From CAYYNP01 sp964472545 (GTDB taxonomy: Bacteria > Planctomycetota > Planctomycetia > Pirellulales > Thermoguttaceae), in NCBI GenBank assembly GCA_964472545.1, contig CAYYNP010000022.1, positions 1 to 58,260 on the forward strand: 58,260 nt of DNA. Reading direction: 5' to 3'. Within the stretch, counting starts at the first letter, position 1. Each line of letters opens with the position of its first letter. The position numbers and the translations under genes were made by a program. Positions 34,149 through 43,518 of the stretch are shown piece after piece. The notes under the pieces are model-generated. The model saw only the letters and a list, made by a program, of their open reading frames with translations, was not told the DNA's origin and made no database searches.

Positions 34149-36056
34149 ATGTCCTACCGGTCGATCAAACGCGTCCTGGGCGAAACGCACCTCGAGTTGA
34201 AGTGCTTGCTGCTGTTTGGCTTCAGCCTGCTGGTGCTGGTGGCCGGGAGCTTCCTGCTCTACTCGATGTTGACCGAGAAGCTGGTCTACAAGGAGAACCG
34301 CAATACTGGGCGGCTGCTGGTCGACCGGATGTTGTTCATTGAGCATTGGAACAGCAGAACGGCCATCGTTCCCGAGGGCGCCGACGAAGCCGAGTTCGCC
34401 AAGTGGTTCACGGCGAACTTGAGCAAGGAGGAATTCAGCGGTAGTTTCATCAAGGCAACTCGCGACGGGCTGCCGGTCGTCGAGCCGTTGCGTACGGAGC
34501 GGCGGTCTGACAAGTCTTCGGCGACCAGCAACTCGGCCGGCGCAACCGAACTGCCTAGCCCGAACGCCTTTGAACAGGAGATACTGACGCCTTACGTCCG
34601 AGCCGGAGCGAGAGATCGCGGGGGCATCGAAGCGCCCGATTCGGGGTCGCCTGGCGCATCGACGACGCACGTCACCGAGGACGCCGCTCCCGGTCGACAA
34701 TCGCCCGGGGAGCCCAAGCTGCCGGAGTTTCGCGAACGCATCCGAACGGATCTGGACACGTACGAGTATTACCGGCCGGTCTACGCCGAGGATATCTGCG
34801 CCACTTGCCACGGCTCCAACCCCACGTGTTGGGCGTTCGGGGCGCCGGAAACTCGCATTTACGAGGGCGACCTGATTGCCATCGCCAAGGTCACGTTGCC
34901 TAACGGGCCGACGCAAACCGCGTTGAGTTGGAATCGGGCCATGCTGCTGGCGATTGCCATTATCACGGTCTTCCTGGCGATGCTGGCCTTCTACGCGACG
35001 ATCCGCTACGTGATCGTCAAGCCGCTGCGCCATCTGCGCGACGTCAGCGACGCGATCAGCCACGGCGACGTCTCCCAGCGGGCCGACATCCAAACCGGCG
35101 ACGAGTTCGAGTCGCTGGGCGTGGCCTTCAACCGGATGTTGGGGCACCTGGTCGCGGCGCAAGACGAACTCCGCCAGGTCAACGTCGATCTCGACGGCAA
35201 GGTCGACGAATTGGCCCAGGTCAACATGCGGCTCTACGAGATGAACACCGTCAAGAGCGATTTCCTGGCCACCATGAGCCACGAGTTGCGCACGCCGCTG
35301 AACAGCATCATCGGCTTCAGCGAGGTGCTCGGATCGATCGACTTGCTGGACGAGAAGCAGCAGCGTTACGTCGAGAACATCCAGACCTCCGGCCGGGTCC
35401 TGCTGGAGATGATCAACGACATCCTCAATCTGGCCAAGATCGAAAGCGGCAAGGTGGAAACGCGGCTGACCGACTTCCATCTCGAGCAGGTCGTCGAGGC
35501 CCAGTGCGACATGGCCCGGCCGTTGAGCGAGAAGAAGAACATTGACTTGATCGTCCGCGTGCAGCGCGGCCTGGTGCCGATGCACCAGGATCAGGCCCGC
35601 ATCCAACAGATCCTCAACAACCTGCTCTCGAACGCCATCAAATTCACGCCCGAGGGCGGCCGGATTACCGTCAACGCCCGCCGCGGCGACGAAGACGACC
35701 TGGTGATGCAGGTGATCGACACCGGCGTGGGCATCGCCGAGGAGGACCGGCAGACGATCTTCGAGAAGTTTCGCCAGGGCCGCGCCGGGGCGGTCGACGG
35801 CGACGCCATGACCCGCGAATACTCCGGCACCGGCCTGGGACTCTCCATCGCCAGGGAACTCTGCCGGCTGCTCGGCGGGGACGTCTCCGTCCAGAGCGAG
35901 TTAGGCAAAGGCAGCACGTTCAGCGTGCGGCTGCCGTGGAGCCTCGAAGAGCAACCCCGGCTCGATTCGTCGCTGGCCGAAGGCCTAGAAGAATTCTCCA
36001 AGCAGAAGCTCGATCTTCCCCGCGGGCAGGCCGAAGGCGTCGCCGCACAGCAGTAA
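34149..36056 (+). CDS. Sensor histidine kinase with c-heme-type motif in the extracytoplasmic loop
   Basis: 635 residues from ATG at 34149. Membrane spans are at about 17-39 and 264-286; the roughly 225-residue loop between them ends in EDICATCHGSNPTCW, with Cys217, Cys220 and His221 forming a CxxCH c-type heme site, as in Tll0287/DUF3365-like sensor domains. A HAMP linker (about 287-340) and a coiled coil lead to the dimerisation helix with His378 (MSHELRTPLN), then the ATPase domain with NNLLSNAIKF, DTGVGI and GTGLGLSIAREL. There is no receiver domain, and no response regulator gene is adjacent. The likely stimulus is redox state or a small ligand at the heme; that is inference. Confidence 0.87.
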   Translation: MSYRSIKRVLGETHLELKCLLLFGFSLLVLVAGSFLLYSMLTEKLVYKENRNTGRLLVDRMLFIEHWNSRTAIVPEGADEAEFAKWFTANLSKEEFSGSFIKATRDGLPVVEPLRTERRSDKSSATSNSAGATELPSPNAFEQEILTPYVRAGARDRGGIEAPDSGSPGASTTHVTEDAAPGRQSPGEPKLPEFRERIRTDLDTYEYYRPVYAEDICATCHGSNPTCWAFGAPETRIYEGDLIAIAKVTLPNGPTQTALSWNRAMLLAIAIITVFLAMLAFYATIRYVIVKPLRHLRDVSDAISHGDVSQRADIQTGDEFESLGVAFNRMLGHLVAAQDELRQVNVDLDGKVDELAQVNMRLYEMNTVKSDFLATMSHELRTPLNSIIGFSEVLGSIDLLDEKQQRYVENIQTSGRVLLEMINDILNLAKIESGKVETRLTDFHLEQVVEAQCDMARPLSEKKNIDLIVRVQRGLVPMHQDQARIQQILNNLLSNAIKFTPEGGRITVNARRGDEDDLVMQVIDTGVGIAEEDRQTIFEKFRQGRAGAVDGDAMTREYSGTGLGLSIARELCRLLGGDVSVQSELGKGSTFSVRLPWSLEEQPRLDSSLAEGLEEFSKQKLDLPRGQAEGVAAQQ

Positions 36057-36063
36057 ACCACCG

Positions 36064-36552
36064 ATGCCGGACACTTCCATGCCTCAAAGCGACAGCGACC
36101 ACGCCACCGAAGTGCAGCTCTTCACCGACGGCGGATGCAGCGGCAACCCGGGCCCCGGCGGTTGGGCCTTCGTCTTGCGGCATCCGGCCTCCGGCAAGGA
36201 ACTCGAAGCGTTCGGGGCCGAGCGCGAGACGACCAACAACCGGATGGAAATGACCGCCGTGATCCGCGGCCTACAGAAGCTCAATCGGCCCACGCGCGTC
36301 GAACTAGTCACCGACAGCGTCTACGTCGGCAAGGGCATCACACAATGGTTGCCGAAGTGGAAAGCCAACGGTTGGCGCCGCCGCGCGGGCAAGAAGAACG
36401 TCGAGATTAAGAACGAAGACCTCTGGCGAGAGCTCGACCAATTGCTGCAGACCCACTCGGTCCGCTTCACCCACGTCCGCGGCCATGCCGGACACCCGGA
36501 AAACGAACGCTGCGACACGCTGGCGGTGGCGGCGTATCAGAAGTACTTGTAG
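36064..36552 (+). CDS. rnhA: Ribonuclease HI
   Basis: 162 residues, starting 7 bases after the kinase stop. It cleaves RNA in RNA-DNA hybrids. The four catalytic acids are present: Asp22 (FTDGGCSGNPGPGGW), Glu62 (NNRMEMTAVIRGL), Asp84 (LVTDSVYVGKGI) and Asp151 (NERCDTLA). The substrate-handle region WLPKWKANGWRRRAGKK and the loop VRGHAGHPENE match E. coli RNase HI. The start may also be the second Met (residue 6). Confidence 0.95.
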   Translation: MPDTSMPQSDSDHATEVQLFTDGGCSGNPGPGGWAFVLRHPASGKELEAFGAERETTNNRMEMTAVIRGLQKLNRPTRVELVTDSVYVGKGITQWLPKWKANGWRRRAGKKNVEIKNEDLWRELDQLLQTHSVRFTHVRGHAGHPENERCDTLAVAAYQKYL

Positions 36553-36572
36553 CTCGGAATCGGTGGGAGGAG

Positions 36573-36690
36573 AAGGATGGGGGATGAAGGATGAAGGGGA
36601 GCCGGGCGCTGTCAGGACACAGGTAACACAATCGGTTCAGGACTTCATCCTTCCTCCTTCATCCTTCATCCTTCCTTCCTCCCTCCCCTC
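36573..36690. repeat. Purine/pyrimidine inverted repeat between convergent genes
   Basis: GGATGAAGGATGAAGG (36582-36597) pairs perfectly with 36656-36671, inside longer purine-rich and pyrimidine-rich tracts built of GGATGAA-like units. It separates rnhA from the convergent LysM gene and may terminate both. Confidence 0.7.
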
Positions 36691-37257
36691 TCACTCCTTG
36701 CCCCTGGTGCCGGCATCTGGTGGAGGGATCTTCAACCGCACGCCGATCGGCAAGATTGTCGGGCTGATCAGCCGGTCGCGGTTGGCTTCGTAGATTTCGG
36801 TGGCCCGATCCGGACTGCCCAGGTACTGTTCGGCCAGCGTCTGTAGCGTGTCGCCGTCGACCACCCGGTGGATCTGGGGTTCGGCCTGCGGCAAGCCCGT
36901 ACCCGGCGAGGGGCCCAGGCCGATCGACGTTCCCCAGTGTGGCCTGGCCTCAATGCCGAAGTGGGGATAGTCCTTTGCCAACTCCGGCGGCGGCTGGCTG
37001 GGTCCACCGGGCGTCAGCACCGTGGGCGGACGGACGGCGACGGCCGTTGCCGGCAGCGGCCGTCCATAGGCGTCGGTTCGCCGGCCCGAACGGTCGATCT
37101 GGGCAGGCGGATAGGCACCCTCGCGCAGCAGGAGCCGATCGTCCGGCGGTGCGCCGCGTTGTGCGGCGGGTGGCGATTCGTGGCGAAACAGCAACGCCGC
37201 CGTCACCCCGATCAGCAAAACGCAACTCGCGGCGGCGGCCTTCAAACGTCGATCCAT
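36691..37257 (-). CDS. LysM-domain membrane-anchored protein
   Basis: 188 residues from ATG at 37257. The N-terminal span is about residues 7-23 (AAAASCVLLIGVTAALLF), followed by a disordered proline-rich region. One LysM domain is at the C-terminus: HRVVDGDTLQTLAEQYLG, then AQIYEANR-like DRATEIYEANRDRL and PIGVRLKIPP. LysM binds peptidoglycan or related glycans. Such small anchored LysM proteins are common in planctomycetes; no partner is evident here. Confidence 0.82.
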   Translation of the reverse strand: MDRRLKAAAASCVLLIGVTAALLFRHESPPAAQRGAPPDDRLLLREGAYPPAQIDRSGRRTDAYGRPLPATAVAVRPPTVLTPGGPSQPPPELAKDYPHFGIEARPHWGTSIGLGPSPGTGLPQAEPQIHRVVDGDTLQTLAEQYLGSPDRATEIYEANRDRLISPTILPIGVRLKIPPPDAGTRGKE

Positions 37258-37447
37258 GGCTAACACCCCAGAGTGTATCTCGCCCCCAACAGCAAACCAC
37301 GCCGGCCCTGCCTATGGAGAATATCGGATCGACGGCCGGCCGGTTGCAGTCAACCGGCAAAGAGATAGCACGATCACCAGGCGGGGGGTTTGCCCCTGCC
37401 GGGTCTGACGAAAAAGCGTGCTTGGAGTGTGGCAGCGAAGCAAGAAG

Positions 37448-37514
37448 AAGGGGACAGGTACATTTTGTGCGAAGCGCCTCTCGGGCCGTTTCGGCAATAT
37501 GTACCTGTCCCCTT
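37448..37514. repeat. AAGGGGACAGGTACAT palindromic repeat
   Basis: Perfect 16-bp arms (37448-37463 and 37499-37514) around a core that matches the repeat at 12246-12305. Elements of this GGGGACAGGTAC type resemble REP sequences mobilised by RAYT transposases, but no transposase gene is in the window. It lies 27 bases beyond the secDF stop codon. Confidence 0.75.
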
Positions 37515-37540
37515 TCTTGTACGGTCGCCGTGCGGCGACC

Positions 37541-40500
37541 CTACTTCGTCTGGGGTTGGCGGCTCATCCACAACAGCGCGGGTGAGGCCACAAAGATAGA
37601 GCTGTAGGTACCCACGATCACGCCGATGACCAATGAAAAGGCAAAGGCGTGGATCCCCTGGCCGCCCCAGAAGTAGAGGATCCCCACCACCAACAACGTG
37701 GTCAACGACGTCAGCAACGTACGGCTGAGCGTCTGATTGATGCTGGTGTTGACCATCTCTTCGGTCAGCCGTGGGGCCCTGCCGCGGACTTCGCGGATGC
37801 GGTCGAAGACCACGATCGTGTCGTTGAGCGAGTATCCGATGATCGTCAGAAACGCCGCCAACACGGGCAAGCCGATCTTGAATTCCTCGATCGCCAGGAA
37901 GCCGAGATAGTCGGCCACGAACGCGCTGAGTGCGATCACACCCAACGTAATCAGCACATCGTGTACTAGCGCTACGACCGCCGCCAGCCCGAATACCACG
38001 CGCTGGAAGCGAATCCAGATATAGCCCACGATACACAACAGGCTGGCCACCAGGGCGACCATCGCCAGGCGTTGCATGTTGCCGGCCACTTTGCCGCCGA
38101 TGGTGTTCGAGGAGGGGAAGAACGGAGTCGATTCGACCGTCGTCTTGACCTCGCCGAGCAGCGTGTCGGCCTGCGGCTGGGCCAACCCGAGCCGGATTTC
38201 CCAGCGGTTCGACTCGGCTTCGCCCGCCGTCTCGTCCGCCTCGCCCAACTGGGTCAGTTGCAGCCTCACCGTGGTCGGATCGATGCCGTCCAGCCGCAAT
38301 TGGGCCTTGAGCATCTCCAGCAGCGTATCACGATCTACGGCCCGGGCGAAGCTCACTGTCGCCAGCGTGCCGCCGGCGAACGGATCGGCCGGCACCGTCG
38401 GGGCAACTGCCGGAGTTTCCGGGGGATCGGCCGGCGGCGGTGTGCTTGGATCGGCTGGCGACGTCACCGGCGGATCGGCGGGCTCACCGTCTCCCGGCGT
38501 CGTGGGGGGATCAACCGGCGGATCGGCGGGCTCGCCGTCTCCCGGCGTCGTGGGTGGATCAACCGGCGGATCGGCAGGTTCGCCGTCTTCCGGAGTGGTG
38601 GGCGGATCGGCGGGCGGAGTGGCAGGCTCCCCGTCTTCGGGCGGTGTGGGCTCTGCGTCATCGGCCGGGACCTCGGGTTCACCTTCGTCCGGAGTCTCGG
38701 CCAGATCGTCTGCGGGATCCTCGGCCGGTGCCGGCTGGGCCAACATCATCGCGGCCGGATGGATGCCCGCCAGGGTCCAACGGTTCCGCCATAGGTTCAG
38801 CGACTGTGGCGATTCGGGCCCGATCGGGACGATCGTCTCGATGGTCATCGTGTTGGTGGCCAACTGGCCGGGGAAGGTCTCGATGATGATCTTCTCGACC
38901 AGGTCGGTGGCCGTCTCATGGACTTGGCTGAGTTGCTCGGCCACGCAGGCCAGCAGCGCATCGCGTTGTTCGGCAGCCAAGTCGTCGGGAACGATCCGTG
39001 AGACTTGCTGGAGGGCCGTATCGACGGCCGCGAAACGCTCTTGCGCCGATTCCGCATCGAAGATCTCGTCGATCTGGCCGTTGACCGTGTCTGCCACTTT
39101 CTTGCGTTGTGCATCGTCGGAGAGGACTTCGCCGAGCTGCTTCTCGATCGCCGCGACGGCCGCTGCGCGTCGCACGGCTTGATCCCGCTCGGGCTCGCGC
39201 GCGTTGACGCGATACATCTTCCACTGCGTGTCCTGCACTTCCATGTCGCTGATCGAAAGATCCTCCAGCCGCGTGGCGCTCAGCGCCTTACGGACGTCGC
39301 TGACGTCGTTGTCCGCGCCGTCGAAGACGACGGTCACCGAAACGCCGCCGGTGAAGTCGATATCGAGCAGCCCCTTGCCGCGGAAGGAGACACCCACCAG
39401 GCCGATCAGGATAATACAGGCCGACACCACGGCTGCCGGCCGCCGCTTGCCGAGGAAGTCGATCTTCGTGCCGCGGAGGATCCGCATCATAGTCAGCTTG
39501 CTGATCCAGCGCCGCCGCTCGGCGATGTCGAACAGCACGCGGGAGCAAAAGATCGCCGTAAACATACTCAACACCACGCCCAACCAGAGGGTGACGGCGA
39601 AGCCGCGGACCTGGTCGGTGCCGATGGCGTAGAGCACGGTGGCGGTGATCAGCGTGGTCAGGTTGGCGTCGACGATCGTGGTGGTGGCCCTGGCGAAACC
39701 GTTGCGAATCGCCATCCGCAGGGCGGCTCCTCTGGTCAACTCCTCGCGAATCCGTTCGAAGATCAGCACGTTGGCGTCCACCGCCATACCGACCGTAAGC
39801 ACCAAGCCCGCCAGGCCCGTCAGCGTGAAGGCTGCCTTGATCGTGATCATGATGGCCATGATCAACAACAGGTTCATCAACAACGCCCCACAGGCCACGA
39901 TGCCGGCGAAGCGGTAGTAATAGAGCATGAACAACAGCACCAGGACCAGCGACGCCGCAATTGCGATACTGCCCTTGCGGATCGTGTCGCGGCCCAGCGT
40001 GGGGCCGACGATCTCTTCGCTAATGGGGTCCTTCTTCAAGGTCGTCGGCAGGCTTCCGGCGTTGAGCACACCGACCAGATCGTCGACCTCCTGCTGGCTG
40101 AACGACCCGGTGATCTGGCCGCGATCGAAGATCGTGCTCTGGATCGAGGGAGCCGAGTAGAGTTCGCCGTCGAGAATCACGCCCAGCTTGTAGGTGTAGC
40201 CCTGGTCGGTCTTCAGGTGGCTGCCGGTGAGCCCTCCAAAGAGCTTTGCGCCCCGGGAACCGAAGTTGAAGCTCACGCAGGGGTTGGCGTTATCGTCCTG
40301 CGAAGGGCTGGCCCCGCTGAGCAGGCCGCCGTTGACGTTGTAGCGGTCGTTGGCCACCAAGACCTCGGTAACGAACGAGTCGCCCTCGACTTGGGTCCGC
40401 TTCAGGATTCCCCCCTTGTAGCCCTCGCCCTTGAAACTCCGCTCCTCACCTTCGCGCACGGGAAACCACCAACCCAGCAGTTCTGCGGTGCCGTCGGCGC

Positions 40501-41488
40501 GGGTCGGGCCGTAGACTTCGCGGGAGGGTCCCTTCGAATTCTCGATCAGGGCTTTGCGCCGAGCCCTCTCTCTTTCGCTATTCGATGCGTCGACCAGCAG
40601 TCTGTCGGCCAGAATGCGGAACTCCAGTGTCCCCGCCCGGGCGACGTTCTTCTTGATCCGTTCGGCCTGCTCGGGATTGACCTCCGGGATGATGATCTCG
40701 ATCTGGTTGGCGCCGTAGGGACGGATGGTGATTTCTTCCAGGCCGGCCGGGTTGACCCGCCGGGTGACCGCGCCGATCAATTGGCCCATCTCATCTTTGG
40801 TCAGCGCCCTGCCAGCCCTCTTGCTGTCTTCTTTGACCTCGTAAACCAAGATCACGCCGCCACTGAGATCGATCCCGTACTTCGGCGTTCCCAGGCTCAC
40901 CAAGACGATCCCGTTGGCAATCGCCAGCAGCACCACGCCGATCTTCCAGCCGTGGTCGGGCATCCGCAGCCTTCTGGCGATGGCCCCGCCGATGAAGAAC
41001 GGACCCAACAGCAACGCCAACGCCGCCGCCGCAATCGCCAGGGTCAGATACCACTTCAGACTGGTCTTCTCCGTCTCGAACTTGCCCAGCGACGACTGTC
41101 GCTCAGAGCCGTCCTCGGTCTTGGTCTTAATCCGGTAGAGATACTGTGTGCCGGGATCGAGGTCCCTCAGGGTGATCTTTCGCCGTTGCGGTGTCTCGCT
41201 TTGCCACGGCACGTAGTGGCTCTTCTGCCAGTTCTCCCCCTCGCCGCGCTCGGTCCCGTAATAGACCGTCACGTGGAGTGTCTTACCGGCAGTGGGCGGA
41301 AACGTGCGGTAGATCGCCACCGAGGTGTCCGTCGTTTCCTTGATTTCGCCCGGCTCGAATTCTTTGTCTTCTTCGTCTTGGCCCAGGGCTCCGGCGGTGG
41401 GGACTACCAGAACGGCACACACCGCCGCCACGAGCAAGGCCGCCAGCCGACGGCTCCTTCGCTGGGGGTGACTACTACGAATATGCAT
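37541..41488 (-). CDS. secDF: SecD-SecF fusion, protein-export membrane protein
   Basis: 1,315 residues from ATG at 41488, with GGAG upstream and a signal-like first span (LAALLVAAVCAVLVVPTAG). Before SecD there is an FN3-like soluble domain of about 80 residues (AIYRTFPPTAGKTLHVTVYY ... LDPGTQYLYRIKTK). SecD follows, with YGIDLSGGVILVYEV, the P1 head, and the spans around GLAGLVLTVGMAVDANVLIFERIREEL. SecF starts near LLDIDFTGGVSVTVVF and ends with IGYSLNDTIVVFDRIREVRG. The SecF periplasmic part carries an unusual acidic proline-rich stretch with 16-residue tandem repeats. SecDF uses the proton gradient to pull proteins out of SecYEG. Lies 79 bases after yajC. Confidence 0.93.
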   Translation of the reverse strand: MHIRSSHPQRRSRRLAALLVAAVCAVLVVPTAGALGQDEEDKEFEPGEIKETTDTSVAIYRTFPPTAGKTLHVTVYYGTERGEGENWQKSHYVPWQSETPQRRKITLRDLDPGTQYLYRIKTKTEDGSERQSSLGKFETEKTSLKWYLTLAIAAAALALLLGPFFIGGAIARRLRMPDHGWKIGVVLLAIANGIVLVSLGTPKYGIDLSGGVILVYEVKEDSKRAGRALTKDEMGQLIGAVTRRVNPAGLEEITIRPYGANQIEIIIPEVNPEQAERIKKNVARAGTLEFRILADRLLVDASNSERERARRKALIENSKGPSREVYGPTRADGTAELLGWWFPVREGEERSFKGEGYKGGILKRTQVEGDSFVTEVLVANDRYNVNGGLLSGASPSQDDNANPCVSFNFGSRGAKLFGGLTGSHLKTDQGYTYKLGVILDGELYSAPSIQSTIFDRGQITGSFSQQEVDDLVGVLNAGSLPTTLKKDPISEEIVGPTLGRDTIRKGSIAIAASLVLVLLFMLYYYRFAGIVACGALLMNLLLIMAIMITIKAAFTLTGLAGLVLTVGMAVDANVLIFERIREELTRGAALRMAIRNGFARATTTIVDANLTTLITATVLYAIGTDQVRGFAVTLWLGVVLSMFTAIFCSRVLFDIAERRRWISKLTMMRILRGTKIDFLGKRRPAAVVSACIILIGLVGVSFRGKGLLDIDFTGGVSVTVVFDGADNDVSDVRKALSATRLEDLSISDMEVQDTQWKMYRVNAREPERDQAVRRAAAVAAIEKQLGEVLSDDAQRKKVADTVNGQIDEIFDAESAQERFAAVDTALQQVSRIVPDDLAAEQRDALLACVAEQLSQVHETATDLVEKIIIETFPGQLATNTMTIETIVPIGPESPQSLNLWRNRWTLAGIHPAAMMLAQPAPAEDPADDLAETPDEGEPEVPADDAEPTPPEDGEPATPPADPPTTPEDGEPADPPVDPPTTPGDGEPADPPVDPPTTPGDGEPADPPVTSPADPSTPPPADPPETPAVAPTVPADPFAGGTLATVSFARAVDRDTLLEMLKAQLRLDGIDPTTVRLQLTQLGEADETAGEAESNRWEIRLGLAQPQADTLLGEVKTTVESTPFFPSSNTIGGKVAGNMQRLAMVALVASLLCIVGYIWIRFQRVVFGLAAVVALVHDVLITLGVIALSAFVADYLGFLAIEEFKIGLPVLAAFLTIIGYSLNDTIVVFDRIREVRGRAPRLTEEMVNTSINQTLSRTLLTSLTTLLVVGILYFWGGQGIHAFAFSLVIGVIVGTYSSIFVASPALLWMSRQPQTK
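38467..38657 (-). repeat. 48-base tandem repeats within secDF
   Basis: Units at 38467-38514, 38515-38562 and 38563-38610 plus a diverged partial copy encode repeats of the form DPPTTPGDGEPADPPV. The first two units differ at only two positions, suggesting recent duplication. All are multiples of three. Confidence 0.8.
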
Positions 41489-41567
41489 GCTACTTAGCTC
41501 CTCGGCATGGACTATTTTCGATTGGGACTTCGGTCGGCCGACGCGCCGACGGTTGCTCGACGTTGGG

Positions 41568-41924
41568 TTACTTGGCGGAGGACTTCTCCTCGGAAGCGTC
41601 GTCTCCCAACACGCGGGCAATCGAACCGAGCGTCATCCGCAGCTTGGCGTTGGCCGTCTCGTCCACCTTGATGGTAATTTCGTCCGCTTCGGCGCGGACA
41701 TTGGTCACAACCCCGTAGATTCCCCCGATGGTGACCACTTTGTCGTTCTTCTTCACGCCCGCCAACATCTCCTGCCGCCGCCGCTGCTCGCCGCGCTGCG
41801 GCCGCAAGATCATGACATAGAACAGCACACCCAGTATTGCAAAGAGGGGGAACATGCCCCACGCACCGGGGCCGCCCCCTTCTTGGGCGAAAAGAAGCGG
41901 TTGATTCCAGAAAGCGGGCTGCAC
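41568..41924 (-). CDS. yajC: YajC, preprotein translocase subunit
   Basis: 118 residues from a GTG at 41924, with GGGGATG six bases before it. One membrane span (about 22-39, WGMFPLFAILGVLFYVMI), then LRPQRGEQRRRQEML and the conserved VKKNDKVVTIGGIYGVV. YajC associates with SecDF in the translocon. It lies between tgt and secDF on one strand, the standard arrangement. Confidence 0.93.
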   Translation of the reverse strand: MQPAFWNQPLLFAQEGGGPGAWGMFPLFAILGVLFYVMILRPQRGEQRRRQEMLAGVKKNDKVVTIGGIYGVVTNVRAEADEITIKVDETANAKLRMTLGSIARVLGDDASEEKSSAK

Positions 41925-42194
41925 AGTTCATCCCCAGTTCTGTTCGGCGTCGGTGGTTCTTTCCAAGGAAAAGAACCACGATTGGACGCAAAACGGTCTT
42001 GCGCGGGTGGCCTGACCACACCGTGGGTGACCCAACCGTCACCGAATATCGGGACCGGGCCGTGTAATCGTAGCCCTGTATGTTAAACGCTTGCATCCCA
42101 GCCCACAAGGGGAGCATCTGCCACGAAAGATAGTAGCCCCCGCGCCGCGCGAAACCGGCTTTTCGGTCAGCGGGTGCTACCTAACAGCAAGCTT

Positions 42195-42219
42195 CATCTC
42201 CCGTAGCGAGATGCCTACT
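42195..42219. repeat. Dispersed palindromic element after tgt
   Basis: CATCTC (42195-42200) and GAGATG (42208-42213) form a hairpin around the tgt stop; 42205-42219 is the exact complement of the element at 10051-10065. Confidence 0.5.
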
Positions 42220-43366
42220 CTCCCTCGCAATCGTCGGGGCACTGGTTCTCCAGCTTTCCCCATCCACGCAGCTTCTCTTCAGCGAAGGTGGCAAAGCGGC
42301 CCGCCTCGATTGCCGCGCGGCAATCGGCCAGCAGACGTTGGTAGTACGTCAGATTGTGGATCGAGAGAAGTATCGGTCCGAGCATCTCAGAGGCCATGAA
42401 AAGATGGCGGATATACCCACGGCTGCGACGACAGGCTAGGCAGGGGCACCCTTCTTGAAGTGGGGATTCGTCCTGCTCATATTGGAGGTTTCTCAGTCGG
42501 ATTGGCCTTTTGTCGGTGAATGCCATGGCATTGCGGCCGTTTCGCGTAGGCATGACGCAGTCGAACAGGTCGATCCCACGGCGGACTGCCTCGAGTATGT
42601 CTTCCGGACGGCCAACCCCCATTAGGTAGCGGGGTTTCTCCGGCGGAAGCACGGCGGTCGTCAGCTCCACGACGCGATACATCTGAGGTGGGGGCTCGCC
42701 CACGCTTAGTCCCCCAACCGCATAGCCGGGAAAGTCCATTTCCGCGAGCTGCCCGGCGCAATCGCGGCGCAACGCGTCGTTGAGGCCGCCTTGAACGATG
42801 GCGAACAGGGCTTGATCCTCACGCGTAGCCGCCCGACGACACCGCTGAGCCCAGCGCACCGTCCGCTCGGTGGCGTCGCGGATTACTTCCGGCTCGTTCG
42901 GCAGCGACACGACGTGGTCGAGCACCATGGCCACGTCGCTGCCGAGTGCTTGTTGGATCTCGACGGCCCGCTCGGGCGAGAGTTGCACCAGCCGGCCGTC
43001 GATGTGGGAGCGAAACTCGGCCTGTTGTTCGGTGACCTTCGTGCGCTGTGCCAGGCTGAAGAGTTGAAAGCCGCCGCTGTCGGTCAGGATCGGCCCCGGC
43101 CAGCCCATGAAGCGGTGCAGCCCGCCGAGCGACTCGACCACCTTCTCACCCGGCCGCAACGAGAGGTGATAGGTGTTGCCCAGCACCATCTGCGCACCGG
43201 TGGATTGAATCTGCTCGACTTCGAGCCCCTTGACGGTCCCCAACGTGCCGACCGGCATGAAGGCCGGCATCTCGACCGGCCCGTGCGGCGTGTGGAATCG
43301 ACTGCGGCGCGCAGCAGAGTCGGCGTCGGTATTGAGCAACTCGAAGCGAAAGGGGGTCGATGCCAC
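42215..43366 (-). CDS. tgt: tRNA-guanine transglycosylase (queuine tRNA-ribosyltransferase)
   Basis: 383 residues from a GTG at 43366. It exchanges guanine-34 of GUN-anticodon tRNAs for the queuosine precursor preQ1. Catalytic residues are visible: Asp96 (ILTDSGGFQLFSL) and the nucleophile Asp269 (LFDCVMPTRNGRNA), with the substrate loop YAVGGLSVGEP. The zinc site is Cys307, Cys309, Cys312 and His338 (CPCLAC ... IHNL). Length is normal. It is the first gene of the tgt-yajC-secDF group, but 290 bases, including two inverted repeats, separate it from yajC. Confidence 0.95.
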   Translation of the reverse strand: MASTPFRFELLNTDADSAARRSRFHTPHGPVEMPAFMPVGTLGTVKGLEVEQIQSTGAQMVLGNTYHLSLRPGEKVVESLGGLHRFMGWPGPILTDSGGFQLFSLAQRTKVTEQQAEFRSHIDGRLVQLSPERAVEIQQALGSDVAMVLDHVVSLPNEPEVIRDATERTVRWAQRCRRAATREDQALFAIVQGGLNDALRRDCAGQLAEMDFPGYAVGGLSVGEPPPQMYRVVELTTAVLPPEKPRYLMGVGRPEDILEAVRRGIDLFDCVMPTRNGRNAMAFTDKRPIRLRNLQYEQDESPLQEGCPCLACRRSRGYIRHLFMASEMLGPILLSIHNLTYYQRLLADCRAAIEAGRFATFAEEKLRGWGKLENQCPDDCEGE

Positions 43367-43518
43367 GGCAGCGCCTCGGCCGGAGGATCGTCTGGGCCAA
43401 TCGGGCTTCTCAGTCTAGTGGCGTCGCCGAGTGGCCACAAGTCCGCCACGGCGCTGGTGAAGGCAACGCCTTGGGGTTACACTGGGCGAATTCGATATCG
43501 GGCATCACTGAGGGACTC

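Noticed and set aside
39005..41497. 830-codon plus-strand open frame opposite secDF
   Set aside because: It is antisense to a clearly conserved gene and its composition (rich in R, Q, H, D) is typical of a shadow frame in GC-rich DNA.
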